Shown in pieces: positions 35,119 to 44,366 of a stretch of 64,000 bases of DNA; the first letter of the stretch is position 1; the number at the start of each line of letters is the position of its first letter. A program made the position numbers and the translations under genes. The notes beneath the pieces were generated by a model. It saw only the letters and a program-made list of their open reading frames with translations. It was not told the DNA's origin and did no database searches. The stretch lies in assembly GCF_000152265.2 (NCBI RefSeq), contig NC_021592.1:496001-560000 (forward strand), in the 5' to 3' direction. The stretch comes from Ferroplasma acidarmanus Fer1. Lineage in GTDB: Archaea > Thermoplasmatota > Thermoplasmata > Thermoplasmatales > Thermoplasmataceae.

Positions 35119-36174
35119 TTAATAAATTATATTGAAAGCCTCAGGCACTGTGGAAGAGACCTTTATACCGGTGTTTGAGAACATTGACCTGCCACATTCA
35201 ATGCCAGCATCCCGGAGCTTTATCATGCTCGATTCAATAGATTTTGTATCCTTACCAGATATTCTTGCAAAATCCGCTATATCTGCAAAGTAAAGTGAAA
35301 GGTCATTCGTTTTGAGCCTTTCCATTGTGGAAAGAAATTGTTTATCCGGATTTTCTATGTAATCCAGCTTTTGAGCTACCTCTGAGTTGAGATTTCCAAG
35401 CCATAAAGGGCCTTCCCGGGAAGATGGATACACACCAGACAATCCGGAGTGCCTATCAAATATTCCCACCTGATCCAGCTGGGCATCTGCTTTACTGGAT
35501 GAAGAAATGATCTGGAATATTATACGGTAATAATGTGAATGCCAGAGTGAGATCATGGGAATGGCTGCTTTGTCCAGGGCCGCAGCCCTCTTTACTATTT
35601 CCCCGATTAAAAGCCTTATTCCGGATTCGTGCCGGTAAATGTCGTTTATTACAAATGCTCTGTAACGCCTCAAAGTTTTGGCTGGCATGGATCCAGTAAG
35701 CGATGTGAGATCTGTTGCAGTAACCCCTATGTATCCCCTGTTTCTAATATTAATCATTGCATCATCCATGTATGGCAATACAGAACCATAGGGGTCTATA
35801 TCGATATAATCAAAAAGGTAATCGTTTAATATAGCCTGGAAAGTTTTATTGTAAACCTCAACAGGTGAGTTGTTTAGTTCCCTGTTTATATTAATATATT
35901 CATATGACTTTTTATTGATTTCTGATATTACAGCTTTTATTCCTGCTTCCCTGTTTATTCTAATTCCCCTTACCCCCGTACCGCCAAAGGCATCGAGGGC
36001 TATTTTAGGCTTTACTGTTCTGAGAAATGAAATTGTGATGTCCCTGTTCAATTTCTGGTCCATGTTGTAAAATCCAGCAGTCCGTGTGCCCGGGCCCTTA
36101 ATAATAAGGTTATCCGGGGCCATTAACTCTACAGCCCCCTCCCTGATTGTCTTAAATTGACTCTTCTTCTCCAT
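35119..36174 (-). CDS. trm1: tRNA (guanine26-N2)-dimethyltransferase
   Basis: 351 residues of Trm1, which dimethylates G26 of tRNA with S-adenosylmethionine. EGAVELMAPDNL at the start, ALDAFGGTGVRGIR as SAM motif I, IDIDPYGSVLPYMDDA as the catalytic D-P-(F/Y)-G block and GVTATDLTSL are characteristic. The protein is shorter than most (about 380), mostly in the C-terminal domain. It overlaps the upstream NTPase gene by 23 bp and lies at the end of an operon mptD-NTPase-trm1. Confidence 0.93.
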   Translation of the reverse strand: MEKKSQFKTIREGAVELMAPDNLIIKGPGTRTAGFYNMDQKLNRDITISFLRTVKPKIALDAFGGTGVRGIRINREAGIKAVISEINKKSYEYININRELNNSPVEVYNKTFQAILNDYLFDYIDIDPYGSVLPYMDDAMINIRNRGYIGVTATDLTSLTGSMPAKTLRRYRAFVINDIYRHESGIRLLIGEIVKRAAALDKAAIPMISLWHSHYYRIIFQIISSSSKADAQLDQVGIFDRHSGLSGVYPSSREGPLWLGNLNSEVAQKLDYIENPDKQFLSTMERLKTNDLSLYFADIADFARISGKDTKSIESSMIKLRDAGIECGRSMFSNTGIKVSSTVPEAFNIIY

Positions 36175-36697
36175 TCAATACCTTTAAAATTTTAAATGGG
36201 AGTATATTCTTGTTAATCGGGGTTATATCGAAGACCCTCACACTTTCATACCCACGGAATTCCTGTAAAACCGGATTCCTGGACTTCTTATGCAGGGTAA
36301 CTATTATAGATTTGTCAGATTTCATTGTCTCCTCTATTTCTGCTTTTATCTGTTTTGTTGTATTTTCAACCTTTCCAAGTTCGTCAAGTACTATAACATC
36401 AGCTTCTTCCCTTGATTTCTGGAGGCTGGGTACCAGAAGGCCTTCAAGTAATTTTGTATCCACGCCAAGCTTGTCTACCTTTACCCTTGAGATTAAATCG
36501 ATCCTGGCAAATTCCACCCTTCTCTTTGTAAGAATGTCTGTTATATAATATGCAACTACCCTTCCATGCTCAATTTTTTCAGACACAAGTGTGCCTTCTA
36601 TAACTTTCCCGTTGTTTTGAAGCATTTCCATAATTTTATTCAGCGCATCGGTTTTTATCGAACCGATAGGTCCTGTTATTCCTACTTTTATTCCCAT
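36152..36697 (-). CDS. THEP1-like nucleoside-triphosphatase with altered P-loop
   Basis: 181 residues with the shape of archaeal THEP1 NTPases: a P-loop at the N-terminus, VIEGTLVSEKIEHG, and Walker B in VIVLDELGKVEN. The P-loop reads GPIGSIKT at residues 9-16 where the family has GxxGxGKT, so the glycine before the lysine is an isoleucine. Lys and Thr are kept, so nucleotide binding may be weakened rather than lost. It sits 2 bp after the MptD-like gene and overlaps trm1. Confidence 0.75.
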   Translation of the reverse strand: MGIKVGITGPIGSIKTDALNKIMEMLQNNGKVIEGTLVSEKIEHGRVVAYYITDILTKRRVEFARIDLISRVKVDKLGVDTKLLEGLLVPSLQKSREEADVIVLDELGKVENTTKQIKAEIEETMKSDKSIIVTLHKKSRNPVLQEFRGYESVRVFDITPINKNILPFKILKVLNGEEESI

Positions 36698-36699
36698 TC

Positions 36700-37056
36700 T
36701 TATTCCTCCAAATACATCAGCGGGTAATTCAGGTCCTGCATATATTGCATTCTTGCCTTTACCTCCTGATCGTTATATCTTATAGCCAGCCTCACATCAA
36801 GCATATCCCCGGAGAGGGATACATACTGAAATGAGGTGTTTCTTTGCCCTTCAATGTTGATTTTTACCGATATGCTTTCTACAAAAGGCTGTAACTTTAT
36901 ACTCTTTTCTATTGCATTTTCCATATCTTTCCTGTTGCTATCGTTTACTGGCACTCCTATGAACTGATGAAATATTGCCCCCAGTTTTATTCCGGATTCA
37001 AATATTGCCCTTTCCCTGTCAGTGCAATTGAAATATTTTCTGGATGGATCATTCAT
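36700..37056 (-). CDS. mptD: Archaeal dihydroneopterin aldolase (MptD, DUF372)
   Basis: 118 residues. The sequence from KYFNCTDRERAIFE to GIKLGAIFHQFIGVPV, then the end ARMQYMQDLNYPLMY, is the signature of the archaeal DHNA family that includes MJ1585. It splits dihydroneopterin to hydroxymethyl-dihydropterin on the way to methanopterin-like or folate-like cofactors. This fits the organism's need for a tetrahydropterin in formimino transfer. It is first gene of the operon with the NTPase and trm1. Confidence 0.88.
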   Translation of the reverse strand: MNDPSRKYFNCTDRERAIFESGIKLGAIFHQFIGVPVNDSNRKDMENAIEKSIKLQPFVESISVKINIEGQRNTSFQYVSLSGDMLDVRLAIRYNDQEVKARMQYMQDLNYPLMYLEE

Positions 37057-37208
37057 TTATACACTATATTACATATAATTAATTAAAGATTGTTTTTTAT
37101 TCTGACACTTTTTAAATATTCCTATGGGAACATAATAGCTATGTAGATGCATTTATATGTATGATTAGGATAACTTTAACGACATTAAAGTTAAATAAGG
37201 TGGAATAT

Positions 37209-37940
37209 GTGAGCGTTTACAAGAACATTATGGAAATCCTGAAATATAAAAGGGTCCACATGACATTAATAGACCCTGCCGCCCAATCTCCTGACAGGTC
37301 TGTGGAACTGGCTGAAAAAGCTGATAAGGCTGGCACAGACTTTTTCCTCATAGGAGGGTCAACCGACATAGATTCCAGATTAATGGATAAAACCATAAGC
37401 GGGATTAAGGAGAAAACTGAAAAGCAGATAATTATATTCCCGGGATCAAGAAGCATGATAAGCCGTTATGCAGATGCAATTTATTACATGATGCTGATGA
37501 ATTCAACCAATATAGATTATATAGTGGGCCATCAGATTGGCTCGGCGTCTATACTCAAAATGATGGGAATAGAAACAATACCTATGGGATATTTAATATT
37601 TGAGCCTGGCATGACTGTCGGGCGTGTTGGCAATGCGAGGCTTATAGGAAGGGATGATGAAAATACTGCATTGTCATATGCATTTGCTGCCGAATTTTTC
37701 GGATTCAAACTTCTTTACCTTGAAGCTGGTTCAGGGGCACCCGAACCGGTAGGATGCAATGTTATCAGGAGAATAAAGGAATCGGTAAAAATTCCTGTTA
37801 TAGTTGGAGGCGGAATAAGGGATTATGGAAAAGCCAGGTCAATTATAGATGCGGGAGCAGACATTATAGTTACAGGAACAGTAATAGAGAAACATTCAAA
37901 TCCCTATATGGCTTTAAAAGATATAATCAGTGCAATATGA
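37209..37940 (+). CDS. Geranylgeranylglyceryl phosphate synthase
   Basis: GGGP synthase joins glycerol-1-phosphate and geranylgeranyl diphosphate, the first committed step of archaeal ether lipids. HMTLIDPAAQ, FLIGGSTDID, FPGSRSMIS, YLEAGSGAPEPV and VGGGIRDYGKA are the family's conserved phosphate- and prenyl-site blocks. The frame opens with an ATG at 37161, but the family begins nearer GTG 37209, which has GGTGG five bases upstream; I chose that start (243 residues). It stands alone, divergent from mptD. Confidence 0.92.
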   Translation: MSVYKNIMEILKYKRVHMTLIDPAAQSPDRSVELAEKADKAGTDFFLIGGSTDIDSRLMDKTISGIKEKTEKQIIIFPGSRSMISRYADAIYYMMLMNSTNIDYIVGHQIGSASILKMMGIETIPMGYLIFEPGMTVGRVGNARLIGRDDENTALSYAFAAEFFGFKLLYLEAGSGAPEPVGCNVIRRIKESVKIPVIVGGGIRDYGKARSIIDAGADIIVTGTVIEKHSNPYMALKDIISAI

Positions 37941-38008
37941 TTTTCTCTAACAATTTTTATTCTGCTTAATCCCCCTAAATTATATTAGGAAAGAAAAAAT
38001 CTGGAACA

Positions 38009-38962
38009 ATGGATAATAATAGCCTGGGTGACCCTCTTTATTTTCTTTATGCAATTCAGAGAAGCCCCTATGGTTTCAACCTTAAATGGAAACATGTCAA
38101 GCCATTAATATCATACATGTTCGGCAAAGAAGTTTTTGAAAATCTGAAAAATGATCAGGTAATAAATACATATAATGATGAAAATATACTGGAAATAATA
38201 AATATACCAGACATAAAGTACAATATTCCTGACGCAGAAAAGGAAATACTATTTCATAAATTTATAGATTTTGTATCCGGCAATAAGCTCATATCAGGAA
38301 TTATGAAAATTATGTACCTCGACAGGAAAATTGCCCAGTTCATTATTGATATTTTAAACCAGAACCCTGATAAAACAATGGATGACCTTGTAGAGGCATC
38401 TGCATTCCCGATTGTCAATTTGCCGGATTTTTATTACTCAAAAGCATTTGCAGATTACTGCAAGCCATATATAGAGAATTTCAATCTGGATATGAAAGAC
38501 ATACTGAAATACCTTGGCAGGGAATGGTTTGTAAAGCTTGTAATTATTTTGAGGGATGGAACATTCAACAATAACAGTTTCTCAAAATCCATGGAGAACA
38601 ACGGTCATGAATTTATATCAGGGGTCAGAGAGATAATAGAAAATGACTATCTCGCTGAAATAATAGTAAATCTGGACCTGTTTCTCAGTGACAGGAGAGT
38701 AAACAGGGCAATTATGAACTATGCATCCCGGTCTGTTAAGGAAAAGTTCATTAAAAGATTTTATGACTGGCTATCCATAGCAAATGATATAATGGTAGGG
38801 CTTGAATTCGTCATAGGCAGTATATTCTTTCTGCCCAGTGAGTTAAAGTATTCCACCCTGGGGGTTTACCTGTTTATAACAGGAAGTACACAGCTATTGA
38901 TAAGGCCAATGATAAACATAGCAAGGAGAATACATATATTTTTTCTCCACAAAAAAATTTAA
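38009..38962 (+). CDS. Protein with YrhK-like C-terminal membrane hairpin, paralogue 1
   Basis: 317 residues. About 240 soluble helical residues, then two membrane segments in the pattern YDWLSIANDIMVGLEFVIG, FFLPSEL and YLFITGSTQLLIRPM, which resembles the YrhK domain. It is clearly homologous over its whole length to the protein at 49446-50405: both start with a short GxxLYFL segment followed by an FKWK/LKWK block, and both have a conserved REWF/GDMWF-like centre. The function is unknown. It is convergent with a small membrane protein gene, 2 bp apart. Confidence 0.75.
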   Translation: MDNNSLGDPLYFLYAIQRSPYGFNLKWKHVKPLISYMFGKEVFENLKNDQVINTYNDENILEIINIPDIKYNIPDAEKEILFHKFIDFVSGNKLISGIMKIMYLDRKIAQFIIDILNQNPDKTMDDLVEASAFPIVNLPDFYYSKAFADYCKPYIENFNLDMKDILKYLGREWFVKLVIILRDGTFNNNSFSKSMENNGHEFISGVREIIENDYLAEIIVNLDLFLSDRRVNRAIMNYASRSVKEKFIKRFYDWLSIANDIMVGLEFVIGSIFFLPSELKYSTLGVYLFITGSTQLLIRPMINIARRIHIFFLHKKI

Positions 38963-38964
38963 CT

Positions 38965-39282
38965 TTACTTTTGCCTCAAAATGCGCAATCTTTGGATTGC
39001 CTGCGATACCTCATCGGGTTTCAGGTCGTTCATATTTTTTCCGGTAAACTTTGATATGGCAGCCCTTGTAAGTATTACCGTTTCTATTCCGGTTCCAATT
39101 GCCGCAACCACAAGCACGGTAAATCCGGTGATGAATATATGCAGGTGGCGCGCTGCATAACCGGTATTGAGCGTGAAATATGTAAATATGAAAAATGATA
39201 GAATGAAAATAAGTGAGAGGGAAAAGGTGACAAGCCTCAGGCGGAAAAGCCTCACGGCTCCATTTCTATCAAGTTGTGCCAT
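38965..39282 (-). CDS. Small membrane protein, unknown function
   Basis: 105 residues: a basic N-terminus (LDRNGAVRLFRLRLV), two membrane segments (about 17-37 and 49-72), and a soluble C-terminal helix with KFTGKNMNDLKPDEVSQAI. I recognise no family. It ends 2 bp from the YrhK-like gene and is divergent from purS, 137 bp away. Confidence 0.65.
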   Translation of the reverse strand: MAQLDRNGAVRLFRLRLVTFSLSLIFILSFFIFTYFTLNTGYAARHLHIFITGFTVLVVAAIGTGIETVILTRAAISKFTGKNMNDLKPDEVSQAIQRLRILRQK

Positions 39283-39418
39283 AGCTAGCTAAAACAAAAG
39301 GAAATATTAAATTTTTGCCTCTCCACAAATTATTGATTAAATATGCGTGGTCAAATTATGCCATTTCTGTCAATTTAAAAAATAGATAAATTTAATTTAT
39401 TAATTAAAATACTGCTCC

Positions 39419-39661
39419 ATGAAGGTTAAGGTTCAGATAAAATATTTGCCCAATGTGGAGGACCCGGAGGCTTTAAGCATAAAAAGAAACCTGGAATTGA
39501 TCGGGTATGAAGGCATAAAGAATATTTATTCCTATAAAATTTATGAATTTGAGACTTCACTTGATAGGGAAGATAGTATCAGTGAAATCAGGGAAATCGC
39601 AGAAAAACTTCTCACCAACCCTGTTATACAGGAATATAAAATAGAAGATATAAGTGAATAA
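39419..39661 (+). CDS. purS: Phosphoribosylformylglycinamidine synthase subunit PurS
   Basis: 80 residues. KVQIKYLPNVEDPEALSI and ELIGYEGIKNI are the PurS signature. PurS bridges PurL and PurQ in the FGAM synthase complex of purine synthesis. purL begins 1 bp after its stop, so the two are translated together. PurQ, the glutaminase, is not in the window. Confidence 0.92.
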   Translation: MKVKVQIKYLPNVEDPEALSIKRNLELIGYEGIKNIYSYKIYEFETSLDREDSISEIREIAEKLLTNPVIQEYKIEDISE

Positions 39662-39662
39662 T

Positions 39663-41912
39663 ATGTATGATATAATTAAAAGCTCAAATGAAAACCTGGG
39701 TAAAATAGCAGGTGAACTGGGGCTAACATATGATGAAATAGTGATGCTGAGAAATTATTTTACCGGGCTGGGAAGGAATCCTACTGATATTGAAATTCAG
39801 GCTATCGCACAGGGATGGAGTGAACATTCCTGCTATAAATCATCCAAGCTGTATCTTAAAAAATATTTTTCAGGCCTTAAAAGCGATTATACAATACTTA
39901 CAATGGAGGATGATGCAGGTGTTATATCCTTTGATAAGGACTATGCCTATGTTGTGAAAATGGAAAGCCACAACCACCCGAGCGCTGTAGAACCATATGG
40001 TGGTGCAGCAACAGGAGTTGGCGGAATCATAAGGGATGTACTCTGCATGGGTGCACAGCCGGTTGCCCTCGTGGATTCCCTTTATTTTGGAGACCCTGAC
40101 AATATGGATGGAAATCTCACAGAGCGCTTTATATTGAACAGGGTGGTTGCAGGCATCAGGGACTATGGAAACCGTGTGGGCATCCCCACGGTAGCTGGAT
40201 CTACACATTTTAATAAAGTCTATAATGGAATGCCTCTGGTGAATGCAGGGTGCATCGGAATCGTAAGAAAAGATCATGTAGTGCGCAGCAGGGTAAGTGT
40301 GGAAGGAGACCTGCTTATTGTATGTGGCGGCAGGACAGGCAAAGATGGGATCCATGGAGTTAATTTTGCATCAAAGGTCCTTGACAAAGGCAGTGAAGAA
40401 AATAGAAATGCTGTGCAACTTGGCAATCCAATTATAAAAGAACCGTTGATACATGCTATTCTCGAGGCAAATGAAGAGAGAATTATAGATGGAATGAAAG
40501 ACCTGGGTGGCGGTGGGCTATCCAGTGCAGTGAGTGAAATGCTCTTTGCAGGAGGCATGTCAGGAATCATTAACCTTGATAAGGTGCTCCTGAAGGACAG
40601 CCATATGGAGCCCTGGGAAATATGGGTCAGTGAATCCCAGGAGAGAATGTTTCTTGCAATTAAGCCATCCAACCTCCAGAAAATAAGCAGAATTTTTGAA
40701 AAATGGGGCATTGAATATTCCATTATAGGAGAAACAGTAAAAAATGAAAACCTTGTAATTAATTTTAACGGGGAAAAAATTCTGGATATGAAGCTCTCCT
40801 TCCTTACCGGAGGGCCGATGTATGCACGGAGTTACAAAAAGCCTGAGATGGAGGAGAAAACGGTACTGGACCGTGAGCCCGAAAATTACAGGGATTTTAT
40901 TCTTAAATTTCTTTCCAATCCAAATATTTGCTCAAGGTTCAACATAGTAAGGCAGTATGATTTCACAGTACGCGGGAATACTATTGTAAAACCATTTGCT
41001 GGATTCCCCAATCATGAAACACATTCAGATGCAACCATCATTAAGCCGGTAGAAGAATCATATCAGGGGCTTTGCCTGACATCCGGATCTATACCGGAAA
41101 TGGTAGGAATAGAGCCATATAATGGAACAATGCATGTTTTATCAGAGGGGTACAGGAATATACTTAGTTCTGGCGGCAGACCACATTCAATAGTGGACGC
41201 ACTGAATTTTGGGAATCCGGAAAACCCTGAAACAATGTACAGATTCATTGAATCGATTCATGCAATATCAGATTTCTGCAAAGCGACAGGATTGCCACTT
41301 GTATCTGGAAATGTCAGCTTTTACAATGAAACGGACATTGAAATTCTTCCAACCCCGAATATGCTGCTGATAGGAAAAATAGAAGATGTGAGAAGGGCAA
41401 AAACAGTAGAGGCAAAAACTCCCGGGAATCCTATTTATCTTGCAGGCTCCATTATAAATGACCTGGCAGGGAGCCAGTATTCCTCTATTATGGGCACGGT
41501 TCACACAAAATTGCCTGACATGGATATAGATGAACTTGTCAATATTAATAAGGATTTATCTGACTCAATGGACTATATTGAGTCCATGCACGATATTTCC
41601 ACAGGCGGATTGCTCATGGCAATTCTCGAAATGTCATTCGGAGGGCCATACGGGATTGAGGCTGATATATCTGATATCCATGGAAGGACAAATGAGAAAC
41701 TGTTCTCAGAACTTGGGACCGGCATATTGATAGAAGTAAGAAAATCGGATGAAAAAGATTTCCTTGAAGCTTTCAGCAGGTCTAATATCAGGAAAATTGG
41801 AACTGTTATAGATGGCGAGGTAAAAATCAGTGAAAATGGAAGGTATATATTATCCGCCAAAAGTGAAAAACTGCGTTCCATATGGGAAAAGGGGCTGGAT
41901 AAATATATTTAA
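39663..41912 (+). CDS. purL: Phosphoribosylformylglycinamidine synthase subunit PurL
   Basis: 749 residues from ATG 39663; a GTG three codons earlier is in frame and overlaps purS. Small (archaeal/Bacillus-type) PurL: QGWSEHSCYKSSK, KMESHNHPSAVEPYGGAATGVGG and KDLGGGGLSSAVSEM are the substrate and ATP motifs, and the second half repeats the AIRS fold with MHDISTGGLLMA. It forms FGAM from FGAR using ammonia supplied by PurQ. Adenylosuccinate lyase lies 1.1 kb downstream on the same strand. Confidence 0.95.
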   Translation: MYDIIKSSNENLGKIAGELGLTYDEIVMLRNYFTGLGRNPTDIEIQAIAQGWSEHSCYKSSKLYLKKYFSGLKSDYTILTMEDDAGVISFDKDYAYVVKMESHNHPSAVEPYGGAATGVGGIIRDVLCMGAQPVALVDSLYFGDPDNMDGNLTERFILNRVVAGIRDYGNRVGIPTVAGSTHFNKVYNGMPLVNAGCIGIVRKDHVVRSRVSVEGDLLIVCGGRTGKDGIHGVNFASKVLDKGSEENRNAVQLGNPIIKEPLIHAILEANEERIIDGMKDLGGGGLSSAVSEMLFAGGMSGIINLDKVLLKDSHMEPWEIWVSESQERMFLAIKPSNLQKISRIFEKWGIEYSIIGETVKNENLVINFNGEKILDMKLSFLTGGPMYARSYKKPEMEEKTVLDREPENYRDFILKFLSNPNICSRFNIVRQYDFTVRGNTIVKPFAGFPNHETHSDATIIKPVEESYQGLCLTSGSIPEMVGIEPYNGTMHVLSEGYRNILSSGGRPHSIVDALNFGNPENPETMYRFIESIHAISDFCKATGLPLVSGNVSFYNETDIEILPTPNMLLIGKIEDVRRAKTVEAKTPGNPIYLAGSIINDLAGSQYSSIMGTVHTKLPDMDIDELVNINKDLSDSMDYIESMHDISTGGLLMAILEMSFGGPYGIEADISDIHGRTNEKLFSELGTGILIEVRKSDEKDFLEAFSRSNIRKIGTVIDGEVKISENGRYILSAKSEKLRSIWEKGLDKYI

Positions 41913-41950
41913 TCACAAAAATTTATAATAATAGGTCTTAATATGGACTT

Positions 41951-42205
41951 ATGTCCGATTACATACATGAATTAAGATTTATGGAAGAGAAGAATTTAAC
42001 CCTGGAAATCAGTTACAGGCTCAATTATGAAGATAAGGCATGCGGTTCCATCAGGATCTTTGCCGGCCAGATCGACCCGGAAAAGGATAATTATGAATTA
42101 TATATGGAACTTTTAGAATGTGGGCTCACACCTGAACAGGTAGAGGAACGCGTAAAGAAAATGGAAGATGAAATCAACAGTGGAAAGCTAGACCTTACAC
42201 TTTAA
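41951..42205 (+). CDS. Small conserved protein of unknown function
   Basis: 84 residues, acidic, soluble. A beta region (LTLEISYRLNYEDKACGSIRI) is followed by a helix with LTPEQVEERVKKMEDEI. No family is recognised. It starts 38 bp after purL and lies before a membrane protein gene, in the same direction. Confidence 0.6.
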   Translation: MSDYIHELRFMEEKNLTLEISYRLNYEDKACGSIRIFAGQIDPEKDNYELYMELLECGLTPEQVEERVKKMEDEINSGKLDLTL

Positions 42206-42240
42206 CAATAATTATATAATAATTTAAAATACAAAAGAGA

Positions 42241-42753
42241 ATGGTCAAGAAGAAAGTAATTGTTGGCATTGTGCTTATAGTAATAGGAATTTCACTTGTC
42301 ATCGGCGGCGTTGCAACAATTACCGGTGAACCTTCTGATCATACAGTAAAAGAATACAGCAGCAATGTTTATACATCTACCCAGTTTAATTTTTCCACCA
42401 ACAGGGTACTTTTAATGGTAACATCGGATAATTCCTCAGCAGGGCTGGTAAATTGCAGCAATATACAGGAACATGCATCCAGTTTTAATTCATCCAATAT
42501 ACACAATTACACGGTTACTCCAGCTAAATACGTTGACGGTGAGCCATATTATGCTAACCTGAACGGGACTTACAAATATGTGGTCATTACAGACAAGGCA
42601 CCAACAATGGATTATAATTTTGTTACATCCTCAGAACTTGCAAGGGTTACCGATGCAAGCTATGTAGCTGCTGCAGGTGCACTTCTAACCGGTTCAGGGA
42701 TCATAATTGCAATGGTTACAATACTTTTCGGGAAAATAAATGCCCGGAAGTAG
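42241..42753 (+). CDS. Membrane-anchored extracytoplasmic protein, unknown function
   Basis: 170 residues. One membrane segment at each end (about 5-27 and 141-165) encloses a Ser/Asn/Thr-rich middle with many N-glycosylation sequons (NFS, NSS, NYT, NGT), as expected for an S-layer-side domain of an acidophilic archaeon. There is no catalytic motif. It follows the 84-residue gene by 35 bp. Confidence 0.65.
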   Translation: MVKKKVIVGIVLIVIGISLVIGGVATITGEPSDHTVKEYSSNVYTSTQFNFSTNRVLLMVTSDNSSAGLVNCSNIQEHASSFNSSNIHNYTVTPAKYVDGEPYYANLNGTYKYVVITDKAPTMDYNFVTSSELARVTDASYVAAAGALLTGSGIIIAMVTILFGKINARK

Positions 42754-42804
42754 GATTAGTTTTTCGTCTTTAATTCCAATGCTATAACCAATATACATGA
42801 TTTT

Positions 42805-42960
42805 ATGCCAGAGATTTTTTCAGAGAAGAAACAGGGCTGGATGCCCTGTGAACTAGAGTTTTTACCTTGGATAAATATGTCCATGAAGGAGCTTAGTCCA
42901 TTAACCAATGATACAATTTCGAGAATAAGAATAGTAGAGGGCCCTGAACATCTACATTAA
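42805..42960 (+). CDS. Possible 51-residue small protein
   Basis: ATG at 42805 and TAA at 42958-42960 give 51 residues beginning MPEIFSEKKQGW, with a plausible amino-acid mix (ELEFLPWINMSMKEL). No family is recognised and no ribosome binding site is evident. It fills most of the 245-bp gap before purB. It could also be a gene remnant. Confidence 0.28.
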   Translation: MPEIFSEKKQGWMPCELEFLPWINMSMKELSPLTNDTISRIRIVEGPEHLH

Positions 42961-42998
42961 CAACACAAAAAACTTTAAACTAATTGTAATAGGCTTAT

Positions 42999-44366
42999 AT
43001 GATCGTTTCACCACTGGATTATCGATATGGCAGGGACAATGTAAAAAACATATTTTCAGAGGAAACAAGGTTAAATATTATGCTAAATGTTGAAGCTGCA
43101 ATTGCCCAGGCCGAGTCATATTACGGCATCATACCTGAAGAGGCATATGCAGACATAAGAAAAGTTGTTGATAACAATGAAGTAAAAATAGGCAGGGTAA
43201 AGGAGATAGAGGCAATCATAAACCACGATGTAATGTCAATAGTGGAAGGTTTAACGGAAAAATGCACTACTGGAAAAAATTATGTGCATTTCGGTGTTAC
43301 TTCCAATGACATAAACGACTCTGCCTCTGCAGTGCAGATGAAAAGAGCCATAAGCATAATAATATCTGACCTTGAGGATCTGGGCAAAGCCCTTGTAAGC
43401 AGGATAAAAGAAAATGAAGAGACAATAATGGTTGGTAGGACCCACGGGCAACATGCATCCCCTATAACACTGGGACTAAAGTTTGCTGTGTACCTTTCAG
43501 AGATCGGCAGGCATCTGGAGAGGATCCAGGAAGCAAGAAAACGGATTATTGCAGGCAAAATCCTTGGCCCGGTTGGAACAGGCGCTGCACTTGGAAAAAA
43601 TGCCCTTAAGATTCAGGAAAAAACATGCGAAATACTGGGCATAACACACGAAACGGCATCAACCCAGATAGTTGGTAGGGATAGGTATATTGAATATCTT
43701 TCAATAATAAACAATATATCGGTATCCATGGAAAAATTTGCAACCGAAATACGGAATCTTCAAAGGCCGGAAATTTATGAACTTTCAGAATATTTCGATA
43801 GTGATAAGCAGGTAGGGTCAAGCTCCATGCCATCAAAGAGAAACCCCATAGTTTCCGAGAATATAGTTAGCCTTGCAAGATTAACAAGGTCATTTATAAT
43901 TCCTGAATATGAGGCGGGAGTCCAGTGGCATGAGAGAGACCTTACCAACAGTGCACTGGAGAGATTTACCATACCATATGTATCCATACTCGCAGATGAT
44001 ATAATAACTAAAATGACCGGTGTATTTTCACATTTGTTTATAAACCGCGAAGAGATGAAAAAAAGGGCATATGGAGATGAGTTTATTATGTCTGAAAGTG
44101 TTACCACCACCTTAACGGAAAATGGCATGCCCAGGCAGGATGCCCATGAATTTGTCAGGGAGGCTTCAATGCATGCCTATAAACAGAAAAAAACGTTAAA
44201 GGAAACTCTGGTGGATATGGGTATTCTAAACCACATCTCTGAAAAAATACTTGATCGAGCTATGGAGCCTGAAAATTTCCTCGGTGTTTCAAAAGAAATA
44301 TGCGAAGATGCAATAAAAAACTTTGATAACCTTCAAAAATACCTGGCAGGTGAGATATATGATTGA
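42999..44366 (+). CDS. purB: Adenylosuccinate lyase
   Basis: 455 residues of the fumarase/aspartase superfamily. The signature SSSMPSKRNPIVSE is exact, with TSNDINDSA and GRTHGQHASPITLG as the other two conserved regions. PurB splits SAICAR and adenylosuccinate in purine synthesis. ATG at 42999. The next gene's ATG lies within its last codons (44359), so they are coupled. Confidence 0.95.
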   Translation: MIVSPLDYRYGRDNVKNIFSEETRLNIMLNVEAAIAQAESYYGIIPEEAYADIRKVVDNNEVKIGRVKEIEAIINHDVMSIVEGLTEKCTTGKNYVHFGVTSNDINDSASAVQMKRAISIIISDLEDLGKALVSRIKENEETIMVGRTHGQHASPITLGLKFAVYLSEIGRHLERIQEARKRIIAGKILGPVGTGAALGKNALKIQEKTCEILGITHETASTQIVGRDRYIEYLSIINNISVSMEKFATEIRNLQRPEIYELSEYFDSDKQVGSSSMPSKRNPIVSENIVSLARLTRSFIIPEYEAGVQWHERDLTNSALERFTIPYVSILADDIITKMTGVFSHLFINREEMKKRAYGDEFIMSESVTTTLTENGMPRQDAHEFVREASMHAYKQKKTLKETLVDMGILNHISEKILDRAMEPENFLGVSKEICEDAIKNFDNLQKYLAGEIYD

